From the NCBI RefSeq assembly GCF_900187425.1, contig NZ_FYDJ01000016.1, positions 1 through 64,000 of the forward strand: a stretch of DNA of 64,000 nucleotides. Direction: 5' to 3'. Numbering within the stretch: the stretch's first letter is position 1; each line of letters begins with the position of its first letter. Of this stretch, positions 42,804 to 51,180 are shown one piece after another. The notes beneath the pieces are model-generated. The model was not told the DNA's origin. It searched no databases and saw only the letters and a list, made by a program, of their open reading frames with translations. A program made the translations under genes and the position numbers. The stretch is from Pseudomonas sp. Irchel s3h14 (GTDB lineage Bacteria; Pseudomonadota; Gammaproteobacteria; Pseudomonadales; Pseudomonadaceae).

Positions 42804-43205
42804 CTGTTGCACCCTCACACTCAACTCAAACCCTTCATCCAGCCACCCGGTCACCCCGCCGATCATTTCCTTGACCGGGTAACCCAGCGCCGCCAGTTTC
42901 ACAGCAGCCTTGTTGGCGCCGTTGCAGTGGGGCCCGGCGCAATACACTACGAACACGCTGGTTTTCGGGTAAGCCGCCAGACCTTCAGCGCTCAGCAGTC
43001 GCCCCGGAATATTGATCGCTCCCGGCACATGGCCACGCTCGAACGCGAGCGGGCCGCGCACGTCCACCAGGACAAAATCCACTTCGCCGGCCTGTTGGCT
43101 GCCGTGAACGTCGGAACAGTCGGTTTCGAAGGTCAGACGGTTGCTGAAATGCATCAGGGCGATGGCCGATGGGGCGGCGGGAATCTCGCGAACCAGGCTG
43201 GTCAT
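42771..43205 (-). CDS. Rhodanese-like domain protein
   Basis: A 144-residue single-domain sulfurtransferase-like protein. VLVDVRGPLAFERGHVPGAINIPGRLL near 45-70 is the rhodanese core, shown here as separate parts (DVRGP, GHVPGAINIPG). The catalytic loop is YCAGPHCNGA, with Cys in first position. It is divergent from the ftrA-like regulator 101 bases away, a pairing common in proteobacteria, so FtrA may control it. The start at 43205 is used because the longer frame crosses into ftrA. Confidence 0.85.
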   Translation of the reverse strand: MTSLVREIPAAPSAIALMHFSNRLTFETDCSDVHGSQQAGEVDFVLVDVRGPLAFERGHVPGAINIPGRLLSAEGLAAYPKTSVFVVYCAGPHCNGANKAAVKLAALGYPVKEMIGGVTGWLDEGFELSVRVQQSVSAVIGCEC

Positions 43206-43306
43206 GGGCTGTACTCCAAAGTCTGTGTGGGTGTGAGAAGACTTTATCCGCCCGACGCTTGCGGCTACAGTGGCGCACAAGACACTCACCGGGAACTTTC
43301 CGCCAA

Positions 43307-44281
43307 ATGCAGCCCACCCCTGGCTTGGTCGCGATTCTGGCCTACGACGGCCTTTGTACATTCGAATTCGGCATCGCTGTGGAGATCTTTGGCCTGGCAC
43401 GTCCAGAGTTCGACTTCCCCTGGTACGAGCACCGGATCGCCGCCGTTGATCAAGGCCCGATGCGCGCCATGGGCGGCATTCAGGTATTGGCCGATGGCGG
43501 CATGGAACTGCTCGAGGACGCCCGGACCATCATCATTCCCGGCTGGCGCGATCGCAGCGCCCCGGTGCCTGAGGCATTGATCGCGGCCCTGCGCCAGGCC
43601 CATGCGCGGGGTGCGCGGCTGCTGTCGATCTGCTCGGGGGTGTTCGTGCTGGCGGCCACCGGTTTGCTTGACGGTCGCGGCGCCACCACGCACTGGCGCT
43701 ACACCGCTGAGTTGGCCGAGCGTTTTCCGAACATTCTGGTGGACCCGGACGTGCTCTATGTCGATTCAGGTCAGCTGATCACCTCGGCCGGCAGCGCCGC
43801 CGGTATCGATGCCTGTCTGCACTTGGTGGCGCGGGACTTCGGTACGCAAGTGGCCAACTCGGTGGCGCGGCGGCTGGTGATGTCGCCGCAACGCACCGGC
43901 GGTCAGGCGCAGTTCATTCCGACACCGGTCAGTCCTACGCCGCGTAGCGATTTGTCGCGCGTCATGCAGTGGGCACGCGAGCGTTTGCACGAACCGCTGG
44001 AGGTGCGTGAGCTGGCGAGTGAGGCGGCCATGAGCGAACGGACGTTTCTGCGCCGCTTCACTGAAGCCACCGGTATGCCGCCCAAGGCGTGGTTGCAGCA
44101 TGAGCGCCTGGGCCGGGCTCGAGAGCTGCTTGAGAGTACGAGCCAGAACACCGACCAGATTGCCCAGCGCTGCGGTTATCGCTCGGTGGAGAGTTTTCGG
44201 GTGGCGTTTCGCAGCGTGGTCGGCGTGCCGCCGTCGGTGTATCGGGAGCGGTTTGGGCGGGAGGTAAAAGCGATTTCTTGA
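43307..44281 (+). CDS. ftrA: GlxA-family AraC-type regulator (FtrA-like)
   Basis: A 324-residue regulator. Residues 1-190 form a DJ-1/PfpI-like domain (VAILAYDGLCTFEFGIAVEIF, LLSICSGVFVLAATGLLDG with Cys, ATTHWRYTAEL). The C-terminal AraC HTH pair (about 220-320) includes ELASEAAMSERTFLRRF and IAQRCGYRSVESFRVAF. FtrA proteins have this length and are encoded opposite a rhodanese gene as here. The effector is unknown. The start at 43307 follows the family pattern MQPTPGLVAIL. Confidence 0.78.
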   Translation: MQPTPGLVAILAYDGLCTFEFGIAVEIFGLARPEFDFPWYEHRIAAVDQGPMRAMGGIQVLADGGMELLEDARTIIIPGWRDRSAPVPEALIAALRQAHARGARLLSICSGVFVLAATGLLDGRGATTHWRYTAELAERFPNILVDPDVLYVDSGQLITSAGSAAGIDACLHLVARDFGTQVANSVARRLVMSPQRTGGQAQFIPTPVSPTPRSDLSRVMQWARERLHEPLEVRELASEAAMSERTFLRRFTEATGMPPKAWLQHERLGRARELLESTSQNTDQIAQRCGYRSVESFRVAFRSVVGVPPSVYRERFGREVKAIS

Positions 44282-44300
44282 GGTGTTCTTTAGGGCCTCT

Positions 44301-44396
44301 TCGCGAGCAAGCCCGCTCCCACATAGACCGCGTCCGTCAATACAACTCGGTCAACTGTGGGAGCGGCGGTGCGGCGATCCGACTTGCTCGCGAAGG
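44301..44396. repeat. REP-like palindromic pair with variant right arm
   Basis: CTTCGCGAGCAAGCCCGCTCCCACA at the left is inverted at the right as TGTGGGAGCGG, but the right arm is interrupted by CGGTGCGGCGATCCGACTTG, the same variant seen at 20134-20213. It lies between the convergent ftrA-like and cobF genes. Confidence 0.8.
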
Positions 44397-44419
44397 CGTC
44401 AGCCCAAACACCGCTGCTC

Positions 44420-45175
44420 TCAAGGCTTGCGCAGCAGATACGTATCCATAATCCACCCATTGGCCAACCGGGCCGCCTTGCGCACCCGCTCGATCTCATC
44501 CGCCACATCCTTGAGCTTGCCGCTGATCAGAATTTCATCCGGCGTCCCCAGGTAGGCCCCCCAGTAAATCTCTGTCTCCTGATCCGCCACCCGATAGTAG
44601 GAATCTTCTGCATCCAGCATCACCACCAAACTGTCGGCATCGCTCACCTGCCCCGCCGCCAGCCGTCGACCCGTGGTGATTTCAATCGAGCGGCCAATGC
44701 GGTTCAGCGGCACCTTATGCTGCGCCGCCAGCGCCTGAACACTGGTGATACCGGGGATCACTTCAAATTCGAAGACGCATCGGCCCGACGCCAGAATCGC
44801 CTGCAAGATCCGGATCGTGCTGTCGTACAACGCCGGATCACCCCACACCAGAAAACCGGCGCACTGGTCATCAGTCATTTCCTCGCTGATCAACCGTTCG
44901 AAGGTCTGCTGCTTGGCCAGATTCAGCTCTTCCACGCTGGCCTTGTAGTCCACATCACCGCGCTCGCGCTCCGGGCTGTGGGCTTCGACGAAGCGGTAGT
45001 CGCGATCGGTGATGTAGCGCTCGCAGATCTCGCGGCGCAGGTCGATCAGTTTGTCTTTGCTCTGGCCCTTGTCCATGAGGAAAAACACGTCGACGAGGTT
45101 CAGCGCCTTCACGGCCTGCATCGTGATGTAGTCGGGGTTGCCGGCGCCGATGCCGATGACCAGAAGTTTTTTCAT
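44420..45175 (-). CDS. cobF: Precorrin-6A synthase (deacetylating)
   Basis: A 251-residue SAM-dependent tetrapyrrole methylase of aerobic cobalamin synthesis. It methylates C-1 of precorrin-5 and removes acetate. VIGIGAGNPDYITMQAV at the N-terminus is the methylase P-loop-like motif, FLVWGDPALYDST near 110 and FEVIPGITSVQALAA near 145 are the other family blocks. Its start overlaps the stop of the upstream phosphatase as TGATG. The other cob genes are not in the window, as is usual for Pseudomonas, where they are scattered. A TTG at 45178 is in frame but less likely. Confidence 0.93.
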   Translation of the reverse strand: MKKLLVIGIGAGNPDYITMQAVKALNLVDVFFLMDKGQSKDKLIDLRREICERYITDRDYRFVEAHSPERERGDVDYKASVEELNLAKQQTFERLISEEMTDDQCAGFLVWGDPALYDSTIRILQAILASGRCVFEFEVIPGITSVQALAAQHKVPLNRIGRSIEITTGRRLAAGQVSDADSLVVMLDAEDSYYRVADQETEIYWGAYLGTPDEILISGKLKDVADEIERVRKAARLANGWIMDTYLLRKP

Positions 45176-45747
45176 CAACGTGTTTCCTCAGGGTCCGTGC
45201 CCAGCAAGCGTAAGCGCCAGCGGCCGTTGAACCGCAATTCGATGGCCGACAGCGGTTCAACGTCGATCAGGTTAAACGCTGCGCCTTGCAGCACCTGCGT
45301 CAGCGCGGCGCGCATGACAAACGGATGGGTGATGGCAACGATGTGTCCTGGTTTGGCCTCCAGTGTTTTCAGCCAAGCGGCCACCCGTTCACCGAGTTGC
45401 ACCACCGACTCGCCACCGTGGGGCGCCAAGCTTGGGTCATCGAGCCAGATCTGCAGCGCTTGGGCTGCGGATTTTTGCAGATCGTCAATCCGCGCGCCTT
45501 TCCAGTTCCCGAAATCGCAATCCCTCAATGCCTCGACAATCTCCACGTCGCTGCCGAACAGCTCGGCGGTTTGCCGGGTTCGCAGTTCAGGGCCACACAT
45601 CAGTCGCGGCGTCCCCTTGAACTGAGCACGACGCGATCCCTTTGCCGATTGCCAATCCATCTCTATGGGCTCATTCGTAGGAAAACACGCCAATTTTTGT
45701 GCGAAGGTTCGAGCGTGGCACATCAGGGTCAAACGGGTCGCCTGCAC
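45175..45747 (-). CDS. Histidine phosphatase family protein
   Basis: A 190-residue phosphoglycerate-mutase-like phosphatase. The usual RHG triad at the N-terminus is replaced by MCHART, with the catalytic His still present; the second His is in AITHPFVMRAAL near 150, and the Arg/Glu helix RTRQTAELF near 58 agrees. Its coupling to cobF (overlap of one base) suggests a CobC-like role in the cobalamin pathway, for example alpha-ribazole phosphate hydrolysis, which is inference. No cobalamin riboswitch box was seen in the upstream gap. Confidence 0.78.
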   Translation of the reverse strand: MQATRLTLMCHARTFAQKLACFPTNEPIEMDWQSAKGSRRAQFKGTPRLMCGPELRTRQTAELFGSDVEIVEALRDCDFGNWKGARIDDLQKSAAQALQIWLDDPSLAPHGGESVVQLGERVAAWLKTLEAKPGHIVAITHPFVMRAALTQVLQGAAFNLIDVEPLSAIELRFNGRWRLRLLGTDPEETR

Positions 45748-46088
45748 GAAGGATCACTCTGTCGATGGAAATTGAAACGGCGTCACGCCGAAAATAATTG
45801 CCCAATTGTGCCGCAAGAAGCGCGATCCAGGGCGTTTCGTTTGATCCGGCCATACAGGTTCTAAAACTTAATACACCTGAAAAAATCGGCGATATCCGAC
45901 ACCACTATGGGCAATGGCCTACAACCTCAGTCGACATCCATGTAGCCCAAGCCCCACGGGCTTTTCGCCCTGTTTTGGGGCTTTAAAAAACCATGGAAAA
46001 ATTCACTAGACATGTTGAGTCCGCTACATAAATACTGTTTTAGCAATTTATGAAATGAAACCGACATATCCATCCAGCAGGAGCCCGG
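45748..46088. other. Divergent intergenic region, includes an orphan terminator-like hairpin
   Basis: This 341-base gap carries the promoters of the phosphatase-cobF pair (minus) and the RpiR operon (plus). The nested hairpin AAGCCCCA / TTGGGGCTT with inner GGGC / GCCC at about 45949-45983 has terminator shape on the plus strand (TTTAAAAAA) but no plus-strand gene precedes it; it may be an attenuator or relic. The right half is AT-rich. The TTATGAAATGAAACC segment near 46049 may hold RpiR sites. No gene is supported. Confidence 0.45.
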
Positions 46089-46943
46089 ATGCCTTCTCTC
46101 AGAGACCTGATCACCGATCCCGGCCTGGACCTTACGCCGTCGGAACGCAAAGTCATCCGTGCCTTGCTGGACCAGTACCCGCGTAACGGACTGGGCCCGA
46201 TGTCACGTTTGGCCGAACATGCCGGTGTCAGCGATCCCACCATCGTGCGACTGGTCAAAAAACTGGGTTTCAGCGGTTATGCCGATTTCCAGGATGCCCT
46301 GCTCAGCGACATGGACCACCGCCTCCGCTCCCCCAGTGCCCTGTTGCAACCTCGTGCTCATCTTCAGAAAGGCGACGCCTGGAGCCATTATCTGGCAGAC
46401 AGCCATCGAGCGCTGGTGGACACCCATGCGCTGACCCAACCCGAAGATGTGCGGATTCTGGTGGAATGGCTGCTCGACACCCGCCATCAGGTGCATTGCT
46501 TCGGGGGGCGCTTCAGCAGCTTCCTCGCCAATTATTTGCTCAACCACTTGCGCCTGCTGCGTCGGGGCTGTTTCGCCCTGGAAGACAACGCGCAACTGCC
46601 CGACCGATTGTTCGACGTGCAGCGTCAGGACGTGGTGCTGGTGTTCGACTATCGCCGCTACCAGTCACAAGCCCTGCGCGTGGCCAATGCGGCGAAAAGT
46701 CGATATGCACGCGTGGTGTTGTTCACCGACATCTATGCTTCACCGTTGCGGGAAATGGCCGACCTGATTATCAGTGCGCCGGTGGAATCGGTGTCGGCCT
46801 TCGACTCCATGGTTCCGGCGCTGGCCCAGGTCGAGGCGCTGATTGCCTGCCTGACCCTGCGCAGTCCGGATCTGGCCGATCGCCTGGAGGGCATCGACGC
46901 CCTGCGGACCGACTTCGACACCCACCTGCTGGAGGATAAATAA
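46089..46943 (+). CDS. MurR/RpiR-family regulator
   Basis: A 284-residue regulator. The HTH_6 domain (about 15-90) contains MSRLAEHAGVSDPTIVRLVK and KLGFSGYADFQDAL, the SIS-like domain (about 120-260) contains HCFGGRFSSFLANYLL and VVLVFDYRRYQSQAL. The SIS domain binding-loop serines of sugar regulators are less evident, consistent with a non-sugar effector. It is the first gene of a tight plus-strand set: the next gene begins three bases after its stop, so it is autoregulated with its operon. Confidence 0.87.
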   Translation: MPSLRDLITDPGLDLTPSERKVIRALLDQYPRNGLGPMSRLAEHAGVSDPTIVRLVKKLGFSGYADFQDALLSDMDHRLRSPSALLQPRAHLQKGDAWSHYLADSHRALVDTHALTQPEDVRILVEWLLDTRHQVHCFGGRFSSFLANYLLNHLRLLRRGCFALEDNAQLPDRLFDVQRQDVVLVFDYRRYQSQALRVANAAKSRYARVVLFTDIYASPLREMADLIISAPVESVSAFDSMVPALAQVEALIACLTLRSPDLADRLEGIDALRTDFDTHLLEDK

Positions 46944-46945
46944 GG

Positions 46946-47590
46946 ATGTTCACGCTCCCCCACCACTCGCCTCGGGATTTGCCATTCGTCACCGATCACA
47001 CCGCGCTGTTGCTGGTGGACATGCAACGCGCCTGGCTTGAACCGCAGTTTGACCCGCACCTCAACGGACCGGACGCCGAGTACTTCCTGACCCGCACCCA
47101 CATGCAGGTGGTGCCCAATCAACGCCGGTTGCTCAGCGCCTTTCGCAGCGCCCGGCAAAACGTACTGCACACGATCATCGAAAGCCTCACCGCCGATGGC
47201 CGCGACCGCTCGCTGGACCACAAACTCTCGGACATGCACTTGCCCAAGGGTAGCCCGCAAGCGCGGATCATCGACGACCTGACCCCGGCAGAAAACGAAA
47301 TCGTGCTGCCCAAGACCTCGTCCGGAGTCTTCAACTCCACCAACATCGACTACGTGCTGCGCAACCTCGGGACGCGGCACCTGATCATCGCCGGCATCGT
47401 CACCGACCAGTGCGTGGACATGGCCGTGCGTGATGCCGCGGACCGCGGTTATCTGGTGACGCTGGTGGAAGATGCCTGCGCGACTTACACACCCGCGCGG
47501 CATCAGGCCTGCCTGAATGCAATCAAGGGTTACTGCTGGATCACCGACACCCAGACTGTGCTCGGCCGGTTGCAGGAGATGCAGCCATGA
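46946..47590 (+). CDS. Isochorismatase-family cysteine hydrolase
   Basis: A 214-residue hydrolase with the catalytic triad Asp (ALLLVDMQRAW, near 24), Lys (IVLPKTSSGVF, near 116) and Cys (IVTDQCVDMAVRDA, near 152). This family includes N-carbamoylsarcosine amidase, biuret hydrolase and nicotinamidase, all cleaving amide or carbamoyl bonds. In context it probably releases ammonia or carbamate from the operon's substrate. Its stop overlaps the start of the ligase gene by four bases (ATGA), indicating coupling. Confidence 0.86.
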   Translation: MFTLPHHSPRDLPFVTDHTALLLVDMQRAWLEPQFDPHLNGPDAEYFLTRTHMQVVPNQRRLLSAFRSARQNVLHTIIESLTADGRDRSLDHKLSDMHLPKGSPQARIIDDLTPAENEIVLPKTSSGVFNSTNIDYVLRNLGTRHLIIAGIVTDQCVDMAVRDAADRGYLVTLVEDACATYTPARHQACLNAIKGYCWITDTQTVLGRLQEMQP

Positions 47591-48918
47591 GCGAGCGCCT
47601 GTTGCCACTGCCCATGACCACCCTCGTCACCACCGACCTGATCGGTGTGACACGCGGGCGCTCCTTTCCCACGGACGAACTCGAGCACTATCAAAAGACG
47701 GGTTGTGGCTGGGTGCCGGCCAACAGCGCGCTGACCCCGCAAGACATCATCGCCTACGCCAACCCGTGGGGCGCTTATGGAGATTTGCGGCTGATGCCCG
47801 ATCCGGTCAGCCGAGTGACGGTCAGTAACGGCCCGGATGCCAACGCGCCGGCGCTGGATTTTATTCACAGCGACATCCGCGAAACCGATGGCCGCCCGTG
47901 GGGTGCCTGCCCGCGAACGGTGTTGCGCAACGAGGTAGAACGTTATCGCGCCGAGTTGGGCTTGCAGGTCAATGCAGCGTTCGAGCATGAATTCAACTTG
48001 AACACCGGCGGAGTTGAACACCTGGCGTTTTCGCTGCAAGCCCAGCGTCAGGGTGCCGAGTTTGGCGGTTGGCTGCTCAGCGCCCTGCGTGCCGGTGGCG
48101 TCGAGCCGGAAATGTTCCTGCCCGAGTACGGCAAGCATCAATACGAAATCACCTGTCGCCCGACCCTTGGGGTGGCCGCTGCCGACCGCGCGGTGAACGT
48201 TCGTGAAATCACCCGCGAGATCGCCCGGCAAATGGGCCTGGCGTTGAGCTTCGCGCCCAAGACCTCGGAGCACGCGGTGTGCAACGGCGTGCACCTGCAC
48301 GTCAGCCTGCTGGACCTGGCTGGCCAACCGGTGATGTACGACGCCGGCACCACCAATGGCTTGTCGACTCTCGGCCAGCACTGGGCCGCCGGCATCCTGC
48401 ATCACCTGCCCGCACTCTGTGCGTTTACCGCGCCGACGCCGGTGTCCTACGAGCGTTTGCAGCCCCATCACTGGAGCGCGTCCTATGCTTGCCTCGGGCA
48501 ACGCAACCGCGAAGCGGCGCTGAGAATCTGCCCGACGACAAGCCTGGGCGGCAAATCGGTGGCGTCGCAATACAACCTGGAATTTCGCGCCATGGACGCC
48601 ACGTCCTCACCGCACCTTGCCATGGCCGCGCTGCTGATTGCCGGTCGGCTGGGCATCGAGCAGCGTCTGGCCTTGAACGCAATCACCGATGAAGTCCCCG
48701 ACTCCCTGAACGAAGAACAACGCCAGGCGCGCGGCATCGTCGCCCTGCCCGCGTCCCTTGCCCAGGCCCTGGATTGCCTGCGCAACAGCGAGGCACTGAT
48801 CGAAGCCCTGCCGAGCGCGTTGCTGGATACCTACTTCGCCCTTAAAACCGAGGAACTGACACTGACGGAACAACTGTCGTCCGCCGAACGCTGTGAACAC
48901 TATGCGCGCCTGTACTGA
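47587..48918 (+). CDS. Glutamine-synthetase-family ligase (gamma-glutamylamine-type)
   Basis: A 443-residue GS-like ATP-dependent ligase. The N-terminal beta-grasp domain is followed by the catalytic domain with FEHEF (Glu pair, about 137), HLHVSLLD-like NGVHLHVSL near 236, RNREAALRICP near 304, and EFRAMDATSSPHLAMAALL near 325. It lacks the family's adenylylation-site sequence of GlnA. Such proteins (PuuA, IpuC) attach glutamate to amines for catabolism. With neighbours that hydrolyse amides, it likely forms a gamma-glutamyl intermediate. It overlaps both neighbours. Confidence 0.85.
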   Translation: MSERLLPLPMTTLVTTDLIGVTRGRSFPTDELEHYQKTGCGWVPANSALTPQDIIAYANPWGAYGDLRLMPDPVSRVTVSNGPDANAPALDFIHSDIRETDGRPWGACPRTVLRNEVERYRAELGLQVNAAFEHEFNLNTGGVEHLAFSLQAQRQGAEFGGWLLSALRAGGVEPEMFLPEYGKHQYEITCRPTLGVAAADRAVNVREITREIARQMGLALSFAPKTSEHAVCNGVHLHVSLLDLAGQPVMYDAGTTNGLSTLGQHWAAGILHHLPALCAFTAPTPVSYERLQPHHWSASYACLGQRNREAALRICPTTSLGGKSVASQYNLEFRAMDATSSPHLAMAALLIAGRLGIEQRLALNAITDEVPDSLNEEQRQARGIVALPASLAQALDCLRNSEALIEALPSALLDTYFALKTEELTLTEQLSSAERCEHYARLY

Positions 48919-49654
48919 ATCTGCAGAGCTCGGTCTATACACCGAGCCCGCGTACACCCTGAGCCGGGAAGACTCCGGCCACCCGTTGATTCTGGTGTGC
49001 GAGCACGCCAGCCGTTTTATTCCGGCCGGGTTAAATAACCTGGGCCTGAGTCACGAAGCGGCCCGCGAGCACATCGCCTGGGACATCGGCGCCCTGGCGC
49101 TGGCTGAGGGTTTGTCCCGAGCATTGGGCGCAACCCTGTTGGCGGCCAATTATTCGCGACTGTTGGTCGATCTCAACCGACCGCGCCAAGCGCCGGACAG
49201 CATTCCGGCGCAGAGCGAGATTTATCAGATACCGGGCAACCGGGACCTGGACAAAGCCACCCAAGAGTACCGTCGGCAATCCCTGTTCGAGCCGTTTCAC
49301 TCGCGCCTGACAGACTTGATCGACGAGCGTGTCGCTCAAGGCCGGCCGGTGCGGGTGGTGGGGATTCACAGTTTCACGCCGGTCTATCACGGCCAGCCCC
49401 GCGTGCTTGAAGTTGGCGTGTTGTATAGAGAGGCCAAGGAATATGCCCAGCGATTGATCGATGGCTTGAGCCAGCATCCATTGAAGGTTGCCGGCAATGA
49501 GCCGTACAAAATCAACCCGCTGGGCGACATGACCGTGCCGGTCCACGGCGATGCACGCGGCCTGGAATCAGTGTTGATCGAGGTGCGCAACGACCTGCTG
49601 CGCACGCCTGAAGACGTCACTCGCTTTACCGAATACCTGGCGCCGCTGTTGTAA
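48902..49654 (+). CDS. N-formylglutamate amidohydrolase-family protein
   Basis: A 250-residue FGase (HutG-like deformylase) family enzyme. Typical blocks are ILVCEHASRFIP (near 30), HIAWDIGALALAEGL (near 55), YSRLLVDLNRP (near 82), VGIHSFTPVYHG (near 150) and ESVLIEVRNDL near the end. The family removes formate from N-formylglutamate, and other acyl groups in relatives. The ATG at 48902 is used; it lies inside the ligase end, giving a 17-base overlap. It is not in a hut operon, so the substrate is probably an acyl-glutamate made by this pathway rather than a histidine product. Confidence 0.84.
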   Translation: MRACTESAELGLYTEPAYTLSREDSGHPLILVCEHASRFIPAGLNNLGLSHEAAREHIAWDIGALALAEGLSRALGATLLAANYSRLLVDLNRPRQAPDSIPAQSEIYQIPGNRDLDKATQEYRRQSLFEPFHSRLTDLIDERVAQGRPVRVVGIHSFTPVYHGQPRVLEVGVLYREAKEYAQRLIDGLSQHPLKVAGNEPYKINPLGDMTVPVHGDARGLESVLIEVRNDLLRTPEDVTRFTEYLAPLL

Positions 49655-49711
49655 AACAATCGCTTCAAACTCGCAGCGTGCAGCTGCTTTCATCCCAAGG
49701 AGAAGGGCTTC

Positions 49712-51061
49712 ATGGAAATAGAAGAATTCGGCTACAAGCAAGAGTTGAAACGCAGCCTGTCGCTGACCGATCTGGTGGTGTACGGGATGATCTTCATGAT
49801 CCCCATCGCACCGTTTGGTGTTTATGGCTACGTCAACGCCGAAGCCCCGGGGCTGGTACCGCTGGCCTACATCATCGGCATGGTGGCGATGCTCTTCACG
49901 GCCCTGAGTTACGGCAGCATGGCTCGGGCCTTTCCGATTGCCGGTTCGGTTTATTCCTACGCGCAACGGGGCCTGAACCAGCACGTAGGATTTATCGCCG
50001 GTTGGCTGATGCTCCTCGATTACCTGCTGATTCCGCCGCTGCTGTATGTGTACGCGGCCATGGCCCTGAATCATTTGTACCCGGACATTCCGAAGGTCGG
50101 TTTCATCCTGGCCTTCCTGGTCAGCGCGACCTTCGTCAATTTGCGGGGAATCACTTTCACCGCGCGGATGAACATCATCTTTCTGCTGGCGCAACTGGTG
50201 GTGCTGGGGATCTTCCTGTTTTACGCCTGGAACGCGCTGCACAGCGGCGGCGGTAACGGTCAGCTGACACTGGCGCCGTTGTACAACCCCGAAACGTTCA
50301 ACTTCGTCCTGCTGATGCAAGCGGTGTCGATTGCGGTGCTGTCGTTCCTCGGTTTCGATGCGATTTCCACCCTCGCCGAAGAGATCAAGGGTGACCCGGG
50401 CCGCAGCGTCGGCAAGGCCGCGCTGATTACGCTGGTGGTCATGGGCGTGATCTTCGTCGTGCAGACCTGGATTGCGACAGATCTGGCGGCCGGCATGGGT
50501 TTCAAATCGGCTGACACGGCGTTTTATGACATCGCTGAACTCGCGGCCGGCAGCTGGCTGGCAACCCTGACCGCCGTGGCGACGGCGCTGGCCTGGGGTG
50601 TGGCGGTGGCAATCACCTCCCAAGCGGCAGTGTCTCGTCTGCTGTTCGGCATGGCCCGAGACGGCAAGCTGCCAAAGGTACTGGCCAAGGTTCACCCCAA
50701 ACACAACACGCCGTACGTGAGCATCTACCTGGTGGCCGTGCTGTCGCTGGTGATCTGCTACCTGTTCATCAACTCGGTGGACACCCTCACCTCGCTGGTG
50801 AATTTCGGCGCACTGAGCGGTTTCATGTTGCTGCACCTGACGGTCATCAACTACTACTGGCGGCGGCAGAAATCCGGACAGGTAATCCGTCACCTGATCT
50901 GCCCTGTGATTGGCTTCATCATCGTCGCGGCGATCATGTACAACATGGGCGTCGATGCACAGAAACTCGGCCTGATCTGGATTGCCCTGGGCCTGGTCTA
51001 CCTGTTTGTACTCAACAAACTGGGCGCCAGCACGGTACTGCCCGACCCAAGCAACGGCTGA
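49712..51061 (+). CDS. APC-superfamily amino acid/amine permease
   Basis: A 449-residue transporter with 12 expected membrane helices. TM1 contains GMIFMIPIAPFGVYGY, TM2 GLVPLAYIIGMVAMLF, TM6 SFLGFDAISTLAEEI (the APC signature), and the C-terminal half is hydrophobic throughout. It resembles putrescine/ethanolamine-type importers (PuuP-like). It lies 57 bases after the FGase gene and should import the operon's substrate. The start at 49712 has AAGGAG upstream at good spacing (CAAGGAGAAGGGCTTC). Confidence 0.88.
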   Translation: MEIEEFGYKQELKRSLSLTDLVVYGMIFMIPIAPFGVYGYVNAEAPGLVPLAYIIGMVAMLFTALSYGSMARAFPIAGSVYSYAQRGLNQHVGFIAGWLMLLDYLLIPPLLYVYAAMALNHLYPDIPKVGFILAFLVSATFVNLRGITFTARMNIIFLLAQLVVLGIFLFYAWNALHSGGGNGQLTLAPLYNPETFNFVLLMQAVSIAVLSFLGFDAISTLAEEIKGDPGRSVGKAALITLVVMGVIFVVQTWIATDLAAGMGFKSADTAFYDIAELAAGSWLATLTAVATALAWGVAVAITSQAAVSRLLFGMARDGKLPKVLAKVHPKHNTPYVSIYLVAVLSLVICYLFINSVDTLTSLVNFGALSGFMLLHLTVINYYWRRQKSGQVIRHLICPVIGFIIVAAIMYNMGVDAQKLGLIWIALGLVYLFVLNKLGASTVLPDPSNG

Positions 51062-51180
51062 CAAGAAAAAGAGCGGCGTCTGACAAACATTCAGGCGACC
51101 GCCGATGTATTGCGTGGAAACCGACAGTGATAGTCAGGTTCGGTGCCAACCGCCGAACCCTTTGATACAGGAGTGCATCC

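Noticed and set aside
45748..46088. Cobalamin riboswitch ahead of the phosphatase-cobF pair
   Set aside because: No B12-box-like sequence (GCCACTG) or suitable fold was found on the minus strand.
49568..51064. A 498-residue minus-strand frame opposite the APC permease
   Set aside because: His/Gln/Arg-rich antisense of membrane segments, no family features.
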